A stretch of DNA of 64,000 bases from Elusimicrobiaceae bacterium (GCA_016283355.1 JAEEMS010000008.1:36477-100476); one strand, 5' to 3'; positions 19,366-29,818 are shown, counted from the first letter of the stretch. Notes: generated from the letters alone by a model not told the origin. A program made the numbers and translations.

Positions 19366-22300
19366 TTATTTTTCTACTTTTTCAGCCGGTTGAATAGCAG
19401 CCAGTTGCTTGTAGAGGTCTCTGCGCCAGGCATATTCGGATTCGGCACGTTTAATAAGTTGTTTGGCCAATTCCGGATTGTCGCGCATTAAACCTTTGAA
19501 GCGGTTTTCACCACTCATGTAGTCCGCCAACGGCAAGGTAGGCGCGCCCAAGGAAGAATCCACATGGAGCGGGTTTTTGCCTTCGTAACGGGCTTCGGGG
19601 TTGAAGCGGTAGAGGATCCAGCGCCCGGCTTGTACCGCGCGTTTGGCTTCGCCCATACCTTTGGACATATCAATCCCGTGTGCAATACAGTGTGAGTAGG
19701 CAATTACGAGGGCCGGTCCGTCGTAAGCGTCCGCTTCCGCTAGCGCTTGGATGGTTTGATTCATGTTGGCCCCCAAAGCTACTTGCGCTACATAAATGTT
19801 GCCATAGGTCATCGCAATCATACCGAGGTCTTTTTTCGGCATTTGTTTACCGCCGGCCGCAAACAAGGCCTTGGCACCTAACGGCGTGGCTTTGGACATT
19901 TGACCACCGGTGTTGGAGTATACCTCGGTATCCAAGACCAAGATTTTGATGTTCTTGCCGGAGGCGAGTACATGGTCCAAACCGCCGTAGCCGATATCGT
20001 AGGCCCAGCCGTCACCGCCGAGAATCCAAACGGATTTGCGGACGAGGTAGTCCGCTAAGCTGAGGATACGTTTGCAGGTTTCGCAACCTTTTTCGGCTCC
20101 TTTGTTCAAAATAGCTTTAAGATCCGCAATGCGTTTGCGTTGTTCTTCTACGCCGGCATCCGTGGTTTGATCGGCATTTAAAATTGCGTCAATCAAAGAA
20201 GAATGGGCTTTGAAGTTTTCATCTTCCTTGGCAGCAGTCAAAGCAGCTTTTGCATCGTGGTTTAACTGATCAAAGGCCAAGCGGATACCCAAACCGAATT
20301 CCGCATTGTCTTCAAACAAGGAGTTGGCCCAAGCCGGCCCTTTTCCATCGTCACGTTTGCAATAGGGTGTGGTGGGTAAGTTACCACCGTAAATAGAGGA
20401 ACAACCCGTTGCGTTGGCGATGGCTAAGCGGTCTCCAAACAATTGCGTTAAGAGTTTGACGTACGGTGTTTCGCCGCAGCCGGCACACGCGCCCGAGAAC
20501 TCGAAAAGCGGTTGTTTGAGTTGAGACCCTTTGACGGATTCTTTCTTGGTTTTTACATCGGCTTGTTTGAGCCCCAAGAAGAAGGCAAAGTTGTCAATTT
20601 CGTTTTCCCGTACGGAGAGTTGGTGTACCATGTTGATGGCTTTTTTCTCCGGGTTTTCTTTATTTTTGCCGGGGCAGTTAAATACACACGCACCGCAACC
20701 GGTACAATCTTCTACGGCTACTTGTACGGTGAATTTTTTGCCTGCGAGATCGGCTTTTCCGTCGGCAGATTTAAAGGTTTTGGGTGCGTTTTTGAGTTCG
20801 CTTTCGTCATACGCTTTGACGCGGATTGCCGCGTGCGGGCAGACGATAGAGCAGAACGCGCATTGAATACAAGCATTGGGATCCCATTGCGGTACCATGA
20901 GCGCCACATTGCGTTTTTCGTATTGAGTGGTGCCTGTGGGGAATACGCCGCCTTCCGGCATTTTGCTGGTGGGCAAATCGTCCCCGCGGCCGGCGATCAT
21001 TTCGCCTAATACGTCTTTTACAAATGCAGGGGCATCGGCCGGTACCGGCGCTTTGGTGTGCAGTTTGGAAGTAACTTTTTTGTCATATTTTACTTCTTGC
21101 AATCCTGCCAAGGCCGCGTCCACGGCTTTGTAGTTCTTCTGCACCACTTCTTCACCTTTTTTGGAATAGGTTTTTTCAATGGCGTGTTTAATATCCGCAA
21201 TAGCTTTTTCGGTAGGGATTACGCCCGCAATACCAAAGAATGCTGTTTGCATAATGGTGTTGGTGCGGGAGCCCATACCGGTTTTGAGCGCGATTTCGGA
21301 AGCGTCAATGGTGTAAACTTTCAATTCGCGGTCAATAATCGTTTTTTGTACTTCGGCCGTTAAGTGATTCCAGATTTCAGTGGCGTTGTACGGAGCATTG
21401 ATAAGTACCGTGGCGCCTTTTTTGGCTTTGCCGAGTACGTCGTATTTTTCCAAGAAATCAAACATGTGTACACCGATAAAATCAGCTTCTTGGATGAGGT
21501 ACGGAGCGCGGATATATTCTTTACCGAAGCGAATATGGGAAGTAGTCATAGACCCGGATTTTTTAGAGTCATAGACGAAATATCCTTGGGCAAAGAAACC
21601 ATTGGCGCTGATAATTTTCATCGTGTTCTTGTTAGCACCGACGGTACCGTCAGAACCTAAACCGTAGAACATAGCAGCAAAAACATCTTTGCCTTTTTTG
21701 CTTTCTAATTTGGCTTTGGGTAAAGATAGGTTGGTCAAATCATCCACAATTCCGACAGTGAAGTGGACTTTGGGTTCTTTTTGAGCCAAATTATCAAAAA
21801 TAGATTTTACATCAGAGGGGGTAAAATCTTTGGAGCCGATTCCATAGCGACCGCCGGTAATAAGCGGAGTGGTCGGGAATTTGGCTTTAGCTTCCTTGGA
21901 CAGGAACGCAGAGCAAACGTCTTGGAAGAGCGGTTCGCCTAAAGAGCCGGGCTCTTTGGTGCGATCCATCACGGCTATTTTCTTAACGGTGCTCGGGATG
22001 ACTTTGATGAAATCTTCGATAGAGAAGGGGCGGAACAATTTAATCTTGAGTACACCCACTTTTTCGCCTTTCATGGCTTCCACGGCGTTTTGGGCTACAT
22101 CGGCACCGGAACCCATGATGACGACCAAGCGTTCGGCGTCTTTGTCCCCAACGTATTGGAACAAATCATAGTGGCGGCCGGCAATTTTCTCAAATTTGGC
22201 CATTTCTTCTTTTACGATTTGCGGAACGGCATTGTAGAATTTGTTGACAGCTTCGCGAGATTGAAAGTAAACATCCGGGTTGGCGGCAGTACCGCGCACG

Positions 22301-22938
22301 GTAGGATGTTCCGGGTTCAAACCGCGGGCTTTGTGCTGGGCTACCAATTTATCGTCAATCATTTCCTTCATTTGTTCTTTTGTGAGCGGTTCCACCATGT
22401 TGAGTTCGTGGCTGGTGCGGAACCCATCAAAAAAGTGCATAAATGGTACTCTGGCACGCAAGGTAGACGCCTGGGAAATAAGCGCCATATCCATGGCTTC
22501 TTGAGGATTATCGGAACAAAGCATGGCCCAGCCGGTGTGGCGTACGGACATTACATCGGAATGATCACCGAAAATAGACAAAGCGGTGGTGGCTAAGGCA
22601 CGGGCCGAAACGTGAAATACGGTTGGCGTGAGTTCCCCGGCGATTTTATACATGTTCGGGATCATCAAAAGTAAACCTTGAGAAGCCGTAAAGGTGGTGG
22701 TAAGTGCCCCGGCTGTCAAAGAACCGTGCACGGCACCGGAAGCACCGCCTTCGGATTGCAACTCATTTACAGAGGGGATATTTCCCCAGATGTTGGTTTC
22801 GCCTTTGGCACTTTTGGCGTCACAGATTTCGCCCATCGTAGAAGAAGGCGTAATCGGGTAAATAGCGATTACTTCGTTGGTGGCATGGGCGACGTGCGAT
22901 ACCGCGCTATTGCCGTCCATAGCAACTAATTTGGCCAT
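19366..22938 (-). CDS. nifJ: Pyruvate:ferredoxin (flavodoxin) oxidoreductase
   Basis: MDGNSAVSHVAHATNEVIAIYPITPSSTMGE; two 4Fe-4S motifs CIQCAFCSIVCPHAAI and CTGCGACVFNCPGK; TPP domain GGDGWAYDIGYGGLDHVLASG. Confidence 0.96.
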   Translation of the reverse strand: MAKLVAMDGNSAVSHVAHATNEVIAIYPITPSSTMGEICDAKSAKGETNIWGNIPSVNELQSEGGASGAVHGSLTAGALTTTFTASQGLLLMIPNMYKIAGELTPTVFHVSARALATTALSIFGDHSDVMSVRHTGWAMLCSDNPQEAMDMALISQASTLRARVPFMHFFDGFRTSHELNMVEPLTKEQMKEMIDDKLVAQHKARGLNPEHPTVRGTAANPDVYFQSREAVNKFYNAVPQIVKEEMAKFEKIAGRHYDLFQYVGDKDAERLVVIMGSGADVAQNAVEAMKGEKVGVLKIKLFRPFSIEDFIKVIPSTVKKIAVMDRTKEPGSLGEPLFQDVCSAFLSKEAKAKFPTTPLITGGRYGIGSKDFTPSDVKSIFDNLAQKEPKVHFTVGIVDDLTNLSLPKAKLESKKGKDVFAAMFYGLGSDGTVGANKNTMKIISANGFFAQGYFVYDSKKSGSMTTSHIRFGKEYIRAPYLIQEADFIGVHMFDFLEKYDVLGKAKKGATVLINAPYNATEIWNHLTAEVQKTIIDRELKVYTIDASEIALKTGMGSRTNTIMQTAFFGIAGVIPTEKAIADIKHAIEKTYSKKGEEVVQKNYKAVDAALAGLQEVKYDKKVTSKLHTKAPVPADAPAFVKDVLGEMIAGRGDDLPTSKMPEGGVFPTGTTQYEKRNVALMVPQWDPNACIQCAFCSIVCPHAAIRVKAYDESELKNAPKTFKSADGKADLAGKKFTVQVAVEDCTGCGACVFNCPGKNKENPEKKAINMVHQLSVRENEIDNFAFFLGLKQADVKTKKESVKGSQLKQPLFEFSGACAGCGETPYVKLLTQLFGDRLAIANATGCSSIYGGNLPTTPYCKRDDGKGPAWANSLFEDNAEFGLGIRLAFDQLNHDAKAALTAAKEDENFKAHSSLIDAILNADQTTDAGVEEQRKRIADLKAILNKGAEKGCETCKRILSLADYLVRKSVWILGGDGWAYDIGYGGLDHVLASGKNIKILVLDTEVYSNTGGQMSKATPLGAKALFAAGGKQMPKKDLGMIAMTYGNIYVAQVALGANMNQTIQALAEADAYDGPALVIAYSHCIAHGIDMSKGMGEAKRAVQAGRWILYRFNPEARYEGKNPLHVDSSLGAPTLPLADYMSGENRFKGLMRDNPELAKQLIKRAESEYAWRRDLYKQLAAIQPAEKVEK

Positions 22939-23065
22939 AATAGGAAGTCTCCTTAGTTTGAATTAAAAAGGTTGTACTGCATTGTGTGCAGCGGTAGAAT
23001 GAAAATCCTACTTACTTACATTATAGAATTTTAGGATGTACTTGGCAATTTACGGGAAAAAGCAA

Positions 23066-23093
23066 AAAACCCGCCTTTTGGGCAGGTTTTTCG
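23066..23093 (-). terminator. Intrinsic terminator
   Basis: AAAAAACCCGCCTTTTGGGCAGGTTTTT. Confidence 0.6.
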
Positions 23094-23110
23094 ATAAAAA
23101 CACATAAAAC

Positions 23111-23677
23111 TTACAACTCTAACAAAGCATTTATCCAATGCTCGGAAAGGGAGCGAACGGTCGATTTAAATACTTCCGCGGGCGGCAGGGAAACAAGATT
23201 GTCATATTCGTCCGTTAAAGGTACAAAAGGAACTTGTAAATCCATCGAAAAAGAAAATTCATATACGCGGATTCCTTTTGATGTTTCCTTTGCTCTTGTT
23301 ATGGTAAAAACGGCTTTTTCCGCTTTGTCATTATTGTTGATTAAATAATAACGGTTTTGAATGTAGAAATCTTGTTTGCCCGGTTCTTTGGAAACGAAAG
23401 TCGGTTCTTTGGTTTGATAGTTTCCGTTTTCATCTCGTTCATTTAACTCCGACCAAAAGAAAATTTCAAAATCATCCTTCTCCATATTTGTGATAGTCAA
23501 AGAAACTTCGCGATACGGATTCTTGGGGGATAATTGATAAACTATTTCGTCCTCGGAAGATTTGGTCAGTTCCAAAGGGAAACGGTCAAACAGGAGAGTA
23601 TTCTGTGCGGAAGGAATATGGGCCATTGCCGATATGTTTAGTAAACACAAAGAAATTAAACAAATTAGTTTTTTCAT
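23111..23677 (-). CDS. Secreted protein of unknown function
   Basis: Signal peptide MKKLICLISLCLLNISAMAH; AAGGAGC before the start; no family recognised. Confidence 0.6.
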   Translation of the reverse strand: MKKLICLISLCLLNISAMAHIPSAQNTLLFDRFPLELTKSSEDEIVYQLSPKNPYREVSLTITNMEKDDFEIFFWSELNERDENGNYQTKEPTFVSKEPGKQDFYIQNRYYLINNNDKAEKAVFTITRAKETSKGIRVYEFSFSMDLQVPFVPLTDEYDNLVSLPPAEVFKSTVRSLSEHWINALLEL

Positions 23678-23836
23678 GCTTTTGCTCCTTTTATTTTTCT
23701 ATATTTTAAAATTTAATGTTTAAAAGCGGCAAGGGCCATTAGACCTAATTGTTTCTTAGGTCTAATGGGAATTTAAGGTATTTATAACCTCTTTGCTAAT
23801 TTGGTGCTTAGGGGCGGTCTTTTGTATACTATAAAT

Positions 23837-25036
23837 ATGAAGAGTTTTGAACGGTTTCTCCGACAACATCGGCTTTTGTGTGTCGCCTATGAAAGTGTGC
23901 GCTATGGGTGGCATAAGATTTGTCCGATTTCTACGCCTACGCCTGTTTGGTACGGATTTGATAAACGGCCCTCCCAAATGGCAATAGAAAAAATGCCGTT
24001 GGACCATGACTGGTATCACATTAATCGCTCTCTATACCGCCACGAACATATATACTACAATCTACAAAATGCACTTCGGGTAAACCCAAAAGTGAAAGGG
24101 ATCGCGTTTGTCTTCTTCATGGGAATTGGGGATTACCTGTATACCACTCCTATTTGGGAAAAATTAAAAGAGCAATTTCCGCATATTCCTTTTTATGCAT
24201 ATGTGGGAGGACAATTTGATCGAAATAATTCTCCGTTGGTAGGAAAATTATTAGAAGAAAATCCTCATTTTGAGAAAATTTTTTATTTCAAAGGAACACG
24301 CCATCCGCTTATTTGGAAAAACTATGACTATTGCGAAGTTTTTTCTAAAGTACCAGCGGACTTTTTAGTTATTCCTGTTTACTATGAATATAGTGTGCGC
24401 ACTTCTCACAGGGTGTATAGTTTATTTGAAACTTTTGGCTTATCTGTCCCGCAAGAGGTCCCTGCACCCCAAATGTATTTTCCTAAAGAGGTAGCACCTG
24501 TAGTGCAGTTTTATTTGGAGCAAATACGTCAGGGAGCTCAGGATAAAAAACGAATCGTGTTTCTACAGTTGGATTCACGTAGCTCCAGTTACACGTATCC
24601 ATATGTGCGGGAGCTAGCAAACGGACTTATTGCACAAGGATATTATGTGATCAGTGTTACCAAAGGTGGCCCCGTTGAGAATTCGGCTTATTTGGAACTT
24701 GATATCAAAAAACTGGCTATTAATCAAACCTGGCAATTGTTATATTTGCTGAAAAAAGAATATTCCGTGTATGTTGTAGCGGTTAATTCTGTATTTTGGG
24801 CGGCATCAGCCGGGCTTGATTTGAAAAATCTAGGACTTCAACATTGGATAGATAAAAAAGTCCATAATTTGTGGTACCCAAACATAGAGGTGGTAACAAA
24901 TTATGTTTATCCATTGTTACCTCGGGATAAACAGATTATTGCTCCTCCGGAAAGTTTCACTCCCTACAATCGAAAAATGGTTAATTATAAACCGGAGTGG
25001 ATAATCAGATGGTTTAAAGAAAAGTTCGAACGTTAG
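23837..25036 (+). CDS. GT9/heptosyltransferase-like protein, copy A
   Basis: FVFFMGIGDYLYTTPIWEKLKEQFPHIPFYAYVG resembles the GT9 N-terminal GDxLxTTPxxxxLKxxFP; C-terminal donor-site-like half. ORF start trimmed to ATG 23837. Confidence 0.6.
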   Translation: MKSFERFLRQHRLLCVAYESVRYGWHKICPISTPTPVWYGFDKRPSQMAIEKMPLDHDWYHINRSLYRHEHIYYNLQNALRVNPKVKGIAFVFFMGIGDYLYTTPIWEKLKEQFPHIPFYAYVGGQFDRNNSPLVGKLLEENPHFEKIFYFKGTRHPLIWKNYDYCEVFSKVPADFLVIPVYYEYSVRTSHRVYSLFETFGLSVPQEVPAPQMYFPKEVAPVVQFYLEQIRQGAQDKKRIVFLQLDSRSSSYTYPYVRELANGLIAQGYYVISVTKGGPVENSAYLELDIKKLAINQTWQLLYLLKKEYSVYVVAVNSVFWAASAGLDLKNLGLQHWIDKKVHNLWYPNIEVVTNYVYPLLPRDKQIIAPPESFTPYNRKMVNYKPEWIIRWFKEKFER

Positions 25037-25066
25037 AAAAATCCCGTCCAATGGATGGGATTTTAA

Positions 25067-25195
25067 TTAGAATTTATTATAAGTGACAATTTCTTCTAAC
25101 TTGGCGTGGGGGAGCGGATCGGGCGTTTCCGCAGGGTAGCCCAACGCAAATAAATGTTCTATTTCCCCCTTTGGATAACTTGAAATTTTAGTATC
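25067..25195 (-). pseudogene. 3' relic of a nitroreductase gene
   Basis: Minus-strand translation EIEHLFALGYPAETPDPLPHAKLEEIVTYNKF* parallels the intact nitroreductase KIEHLFALGYPAEDPAPRPRAALTEIVSYNKF*; no intact upstream part. Confidence 0.8.
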
Positions 25196-25300
25196 AGCTA
25201 TCTTCTTATAATGTACGTAGAATTTCCGCTAAGATTTATTAAAATGAGTTGCTTTCGCCAGTGTTGCATACGAATATGATATTTTGCTATACTGTCAAAT

Positions 25301-26500
25301 ATGAATGGGTTCAAACGTCTTCTTCAAAAACATTCTTTTTTGTGCTGTACATATGAAGATGTGCGTTGCGCATGGCATAAAATCTTTCCTGTTTCTACCC
25401 CAACGCCTGTTTGGTATAAGTATAATGAGCATCCTTCCACGGAGACAACAGAGAAAATGCCGCTAAACCATGAGTGGTATCATATCAACCGTTCTCTGTA
25501 CCGTAAAGAACACGTATATTACAATTTGCAAAATGCCTTGCGTGTAAATCCAAATGTGAAAGGATTTGCCTTTGTTTTTTTTATGGGAATCGGAGATTAT
25601 TTGTATACCACTCCGATGTGGGAAAAATTAAAGGAACAATTTCCTCATATTCCCTTTTATGCGTATGTGGGCGCACAATTTGATAAAACAAATTCTCCGT
25701 TGGTGGGGAAGGTGTTAGAAGACAATCCCTATTTTGAAAAGGTTTTCTATTTTAATGGGGCACGTTATCCACGTGTTTGGAAAAATTACGATTATTCGGA
25801 AGTTTTTTCAAAAGCTCCGTCTGACTTTTTAATCATTCCCGTCTATTACGAATATAGTGTAAATACTTCTCACCGGGTGCATAGTTTATTTGAAACTTTT
25901 GATTTGTCGGTTCCGCAAGATATACCTGTGCCCAAAATGTATTTTCCCAAAGAGATAGCACCTGTAGTGCAGTTTTATTTGGAGCAAATACGTCAGGGAG
26001 CTCAGGATAAAAAACGAATCGTGTTTCTACAGTTGGATTCACGTAGTTCCGATTATACGTATCCGTATGTGCTAGAGTTAGCGAACGGACTGATTGCACA
26101 AGGATATTATGTGATCAGTGTTACCAAAGGTGGCCCCGTTGAGAATTCGGCTTATTTGGAACTTGATATCAAAAAATTGTCTATCAATCAAACTTGGCAA
26201 CTCTTATCTATGTTGAAAAAAGAATATCCGCTCTACGTGATTTCCGTTGTTTCCGTCTTTTGGGCGGCGAGTGCGGGACTTGGATTGCCCAATTTGGGGA
26301 TGCAACATTGGGTAGATCAAAAAATACATAATGTGTGGTATCCCAATATAGAAGTGATAACGAATTATATGTACCCGCTGTTGCCTCGGGATAAACAAAT
26401 TGTGGCTCCCCCGGAAAGTTTTACCCCCTACAATAAAAAAATGGTTAATTATAAGCCAGAGTGGGTAATCAGATGGTTTAAAGAAAAATTCGAACATTAG
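25301..26500 (+). CDS. GT9/heptosyltransferase-like protein, copy B
   Basis: Near full-length paralog of 23837..25036. Confidence 0.6.
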   Translation: MNGFKRLLQKHSFLCCTYEDVRCAWHKIFPVSTPTPVWYKYNEHPSTETTEKMPLNHEWYHINRSLYRKEHVYYNLQNALRVNPNVKGFAFVFFMGIGDYLYTTPMWEKLKEQFPHIPFYAYVGAQFDKTNSPLVGKVLEDNPYFEKVFYFNGARYPRVWKNYDYSEVFSKAPSDFLIIPVYYEYSVNTSHRVHSLFETFDLSVPQDIPVPKMYFPKEIAPVVQFYLEQIRQGAQDKKRIVFLQLDSRSSDYTYPYVLELANGLIAQGYYVISVTKGGPVENSAYLELDIKKLSINQTWQLLSMLKKEYPLYVISVVSVFWAASAGLGLPNLGMQHWVDQKIHNVWYPNIEVITNYMYPLLPRDKQIVAPPESFTPYNKKMVNYKPEWVIRWFKEKFEH

Positions 26501-26534
26501 AGAAAATCCCGTCCAAATGACGGGATTTTCTCTA

Positions 26535-27074
26535 TTAGAACTTGTTATAACTGACTATCTCTGTCAGTGCGGCACGTGGACGGGGGGCGGGGTCTTCTGC
26601 CGGGTAACCTAACGCAAACAAGTGCTCTATTTTTTTGCCCTTAGGTAAGTGAAGAAATTGCGCGGCTTTATCGGAATTGAGCCATCCAATCCAACATGTT
26701 CCCAATCCTAAATCGTGGGCTCTCAATACAAGGTGTTCGCCGGAAATACCCTGATCTACCAGAAAAAATTCCGTTTTTCTAAAAAAATTTCCGACACGGC
26801 TGGTAAAGTTTCCTCTATCGGAAACGACCGCTATGAGTACCGGAGCTTTGGCTGCCCATTGGCTCATTTTATAAACACCGGTAAAAACTTCGTTGCAAAA
26901 ATCCGCTTTAGTTTTTGGGTCATCCAGTACAACGTAATGCCAGGGTTGTGAATTGCAAGCCGAAGGCGCTAAACGGGCGGCTTCCAAACACATATTTATT
27001 TTTTCCCGTTCTACGGGTTTATCCAAAAACTTGCGGATACTTCTGCGTTGTGCGATTACTTTTTCCAGTTCCAT
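26535..27074 (-). CDS. Nitroreductase family protein
   Basis: IAQRRSIRKFLDKPVEREKINMCLEAARLAPSACNSQPWHYVVLDD; DLGLGTCWIGWL. Confidence 0.9.
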   Translation of the reverse strand: MELEKVIAQRRSIRKFLDKPVEREKINMCLEAARLAPSACNSQPWHYVVLDDPKTKADFCNEVFTGVYKMSQWAAKAPVLIAVVSDRGNFTSRVGNFFRKTEFFLVDQGISGEHLVLRAHDLGLGTCWIGWLNSDKAAQFLHLPKGKKIEHLFALGYPAEDPAPRPRAALTEIVSYNKF

Positions 27075-27133
27075 AAAACCCCCTTGTAAAAATATCTTAC
27101 CAAATTGAGGATTGTTTTTATAAAATAAGGTAT

Positions 27134-27964
27134 ATGGAATTTACAAAATATACCGGACTGGGAAATGATTTTATTTTTTTGGATGGAGCGACGGCTTTAG
27201 CCGTTCAAAATCCTTTTTCCTTGGCAAAACGACTTTGCGATCGGCGTTTGGGAATTGGAGCGGACGGACTGGTGCTTTTGTTGCCTTCACAAAAAGCGGA
27301 TATCCGTATGCGCATTATTAATTCGGATGGTACCGAAGCCGAAATGTGCGGTAATGCATCGCGTTGTGTACCGTTGCATTTGCTTTCAAAGGGACTTGTG
27401 AAAGAGAAGGAGGTTTCTTTAGAAACTTTGGCGGGAATTATTCAAACCGAAGTGCTTGATTTTGACAAAGGGTTTGTGCGTGTTAATATGGGCGTTCCGC
27501 GTTTGACACGGGGGGAGATTCCGGTAACGGGGAATGCGCGAGAAAGGGCGGTCGGTATGACAGTTGAGACAAACGGACATCAATGGATCGGAACGGCTGT
27601 TTCTATGGGAAATCCTCATTTCGTAATTTTTGTAGAGGACCTTAGCCAAGTAGATGTGTCCCGGTGGGGGGCACAATTGGAAATACATCCATTATTCCCA
27701 CGGAAAACAAATGTAGAATTTGTTCAGATTTTGAATGAGGAAAATGTACGGATGCGTGTATGGGAGCGCGGGGCCGGTATTACGCAAGCTTGCGGAACAG
27801 GCGCTTGCGCTACGGCGGCAGCTTGCGTGCTTAACCACAAAACAAAAAATGCACTTACGGTTCATTTGGACGGTGGGGAGTTGAGAATTGAGTGGCCGGA
27901 TCAAAAAGAAATTTGGATGACCGGACATGCTTGCCGCGTATTTACAGGGGATATTACGTTATGA
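27134..27964 (+). CDS. dapF: Diaminopimelate epimerase
   Basis: MEFTKYTGLGNDFIFLDG; NSDGTEAEMCGNASRC; GAGITQACGTGACA. Confidence 0.95.
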   Translation: MEFTKYTGLGNDFIFLDGATALAVQNPFSLAKRLCDRRLGIGADGLVLLLPSQKADIRMRIINSDGTEAEMCGNASRCVPLHLLSKGLVKEKEVSLETLAGIIQTEVLDFDKGFVRVNMGVPRLTRGEIPVTGNARERAVGMTVETNGHQWIGTAVSMGNPHFVIFVEDLSQVDVSRWGAQLEIHPLFPRKTNVEFVQILNEENVRMRVWERGAGITQACGTGACATAAACVLNHKTKNALTVHLDGGELRIEWPDQKEIWMTGHACRVFTGDITL

Positions 27965-29190
27965 CACAAATAAATGCCCACTATTTAAAATTACAAGGGA
28001 GTTACTTGTTTTCCACGATCGGGAAAAAAGTGGCTGCCTATAAAGAAGCCCACCCTTCTCAAAAGGTAATCAGTTTGGGAATTGGGGATGTAAGTCAGCC
28101 ATTAGTTCCTGCGGTAGTGAAGGCCTTGCGTGCTGCCGTGGACGAAATGGGGAATGCAGATACTTTCCGTGGGTATGGCCCAGAACAGGGATATTCTTTT
28201 TTGAGAGAAGCTATTGCAAAAGCCGATTATCAGGCGCGAAATATTGCTATAGACAAAGATGAAATTTTTATAAGTGACGGGGCTAAAAGTGATGTAGCCA
28301 ATTTTCAAGAATTATTTTCTTCTCAAGTAAAAGTGGCACTGCAGGATCCTGTTTATCCGGTTTATTTGGATACCAATGTCATGGCCGGGCGTACAGGGGT
28401 TTTTCAAGAGGGACGTTTTACGAATCTTATTTATTTGTCTTGTACGGAAGAAAATAATTTTATGCCGCAAATTCCCGCCGAACACGCAGATATTATTTAT
28501 TTGTGTTCGCCCAATAATCCGACGGGAGCTGCCCTTAATCGAGAGCAGCTAACGTCTTGGGTAAAGTATGCGCAAGCCAACGAAAGTATTATCCTTTATG
28601 ACAGTGCGTATGAAGCATACATTACTCAACCGAAAATTCCTCACTCTATTTATGAAATTGCGGGGGCTGAAAAAGTGGCGGTAGAATTCCGCTCTTTCTC
28701 TAAAACGGCCGGATTTACCGGTACACGTTGTGCTTACACCGTAGTTCCTCGAGGAGTACAAGTAAAAGACGAACAAGGGAGTACCCATTCCTTGCGTGAT
28801 TTGTGGCTGCGCCGACAAACCACTAAGTTTAATGGGGTTCCTTACATTGTACAGCGCGGTGCCGAAGCCGTTTATAGTGAAAAAGGCCAGGCACAAATCC
28901 GTGCGGTTATCTTGCAATATATGCAAAATGCTCATATTATTTTGGAAGCATTGAAGACGGCAGGTATTCGTGCGTTTGGAGGGGAAAATGCTCCATATAT
29001 TTGGTTAAAAACGCCGGGGGGGTTGAAATCTTGGGATTTTTTTGAAATACTATTGGAGAATGCTCAAGTGGTGGGGACACCAGGTGTAGGGTTTGGCCAA
29101 TGCGGAGAGGGGTATTTCCGTTTAACCGCTTTTAATACACCGCAACTTACGCAAGAAGCCGCGGCCCGCATTACACAATTAAAATTTTAA
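27961..29190 (+). CDS. dapL: LL-diaminopimelate aminotransferase
   Basis: INAHYLKLQGSYLFSTIGKKV; PLP site RSFSKTAGFTGTRCAYTVVP; ATGA overlap with dapF. Confidence 0.93.
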   Translation: MTQINAHYLKLQGSYLFSTIGKKVAAYKEAHPSQKVISLGIGDVSQPLVPAVVKALRAAVDEMGNADTFRGYGPEQGYSFLREAIAKADYQARNIAIDKDEIFISDGAKSDVANFQELFSSQVKVALQDPVYPVYLDTNVMAGRTGVFQEGRFTNLIYLSCTEENNFMPQIPAEHADIIYLCSPNNPTGAALNREQLTSWVKYAQANESIILYDSAYEAYITQPKIPHSIYEIAGAEKVAVEFRSFSKTAGFTGTRCAYTVVPRGVQVKDEQGSTHSLRDLWLRRQTTKFNGVPYIVQRGAEAVYSEKGQAQIRAVILQYMQNAHIILEALKTAGIRAFGGENAPYIWLKTPGGLKSWDFFEILLENAQVVGTPGVGFGQCGEGYFRLTAFNTPQLTQEAAARITQLKF

Positions 29191-29208
29191 GTATTTAACG
29201 GAGGTCCT

Positions 29209-29799
29209 ATGAAAAAAGAGAAGGGTTTTACACTAATTGAACTATTGATGGTGGTAATTATCGTGGCGGTGTTGGTTTCTATGGGGGTTCCCCAATATAC
29301 CAAAGCCATTGAACGTTCTCGTGCTACGGAAGCAATGGCCTTGGTAAAGGTTATTAATGATGCCATCTATGCGCATGCGGCAGGGCGGAACCAAGATTAT
29401 AACTGTAAAGACATTCAATATGATAAATTGTCTATTGCGTTGCCAGCAGAAACTGCGTCCTCCTTTCAAGGAAGAGTCCTCGAAACGCAATATTTTAGAT
29501 ATGTTATACCGCAATACACTCTCCCCACCGAACCCAACAATATAAAAACCGTTATTCCCGGAACCAGATGTAAAGGGGTCTACGCGCAGCGTATCAACGG
29601 GGGAAAATATGATTATGTTATTTGGAATCCTTATCAAGTGGGTCGTAATAAAAAATTAGCTTGTTTTTCAGATGGTGATAAGAATGATAGTAAAAGTTTG
29701 TGTGAATCTATCGGTTTGATTCCTTTTAAGAATTCTGACGGAACCCCGAGATGGACGGACGCTAGGTTGTGGAGTGTAGGAAATACTCCGATATTGTAG
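29209..29799 (+). CDS. Type IV pilin-like protein
   Basis: KGFTLIELLMVVIIVAVLVSMGVPQYTKAIERSRATEAMAL. Confidence 0.9.
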   Translation: MKKEKGFTLIELLMVVIIVAVLVSMGVPQYTKAIERSRATEAMALVKVINDAIYAHAAGRNQDYNCKDIQYDKLSIALPAETASSFQGRVLETQYFRYVIPQYTLPTEPNNIKTVIPGTRCKGVYAQRINGGKYDYVIWNPYQVGRNKKLACFSDGDKNDSKSLCESIGLIPFKNSDGTPRWTDARLWSVGNTPIL

Positions 29800-29818
29800 T
29801 CCATGAATTTATTAGTCA

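Noticed and set aside
20512-21009. 165-aa plus-strand ORF (and 22090..22596)
   Set aside because: Antisense to PFOR ferredoxin and core domains; no initiation signal and atypical composition.
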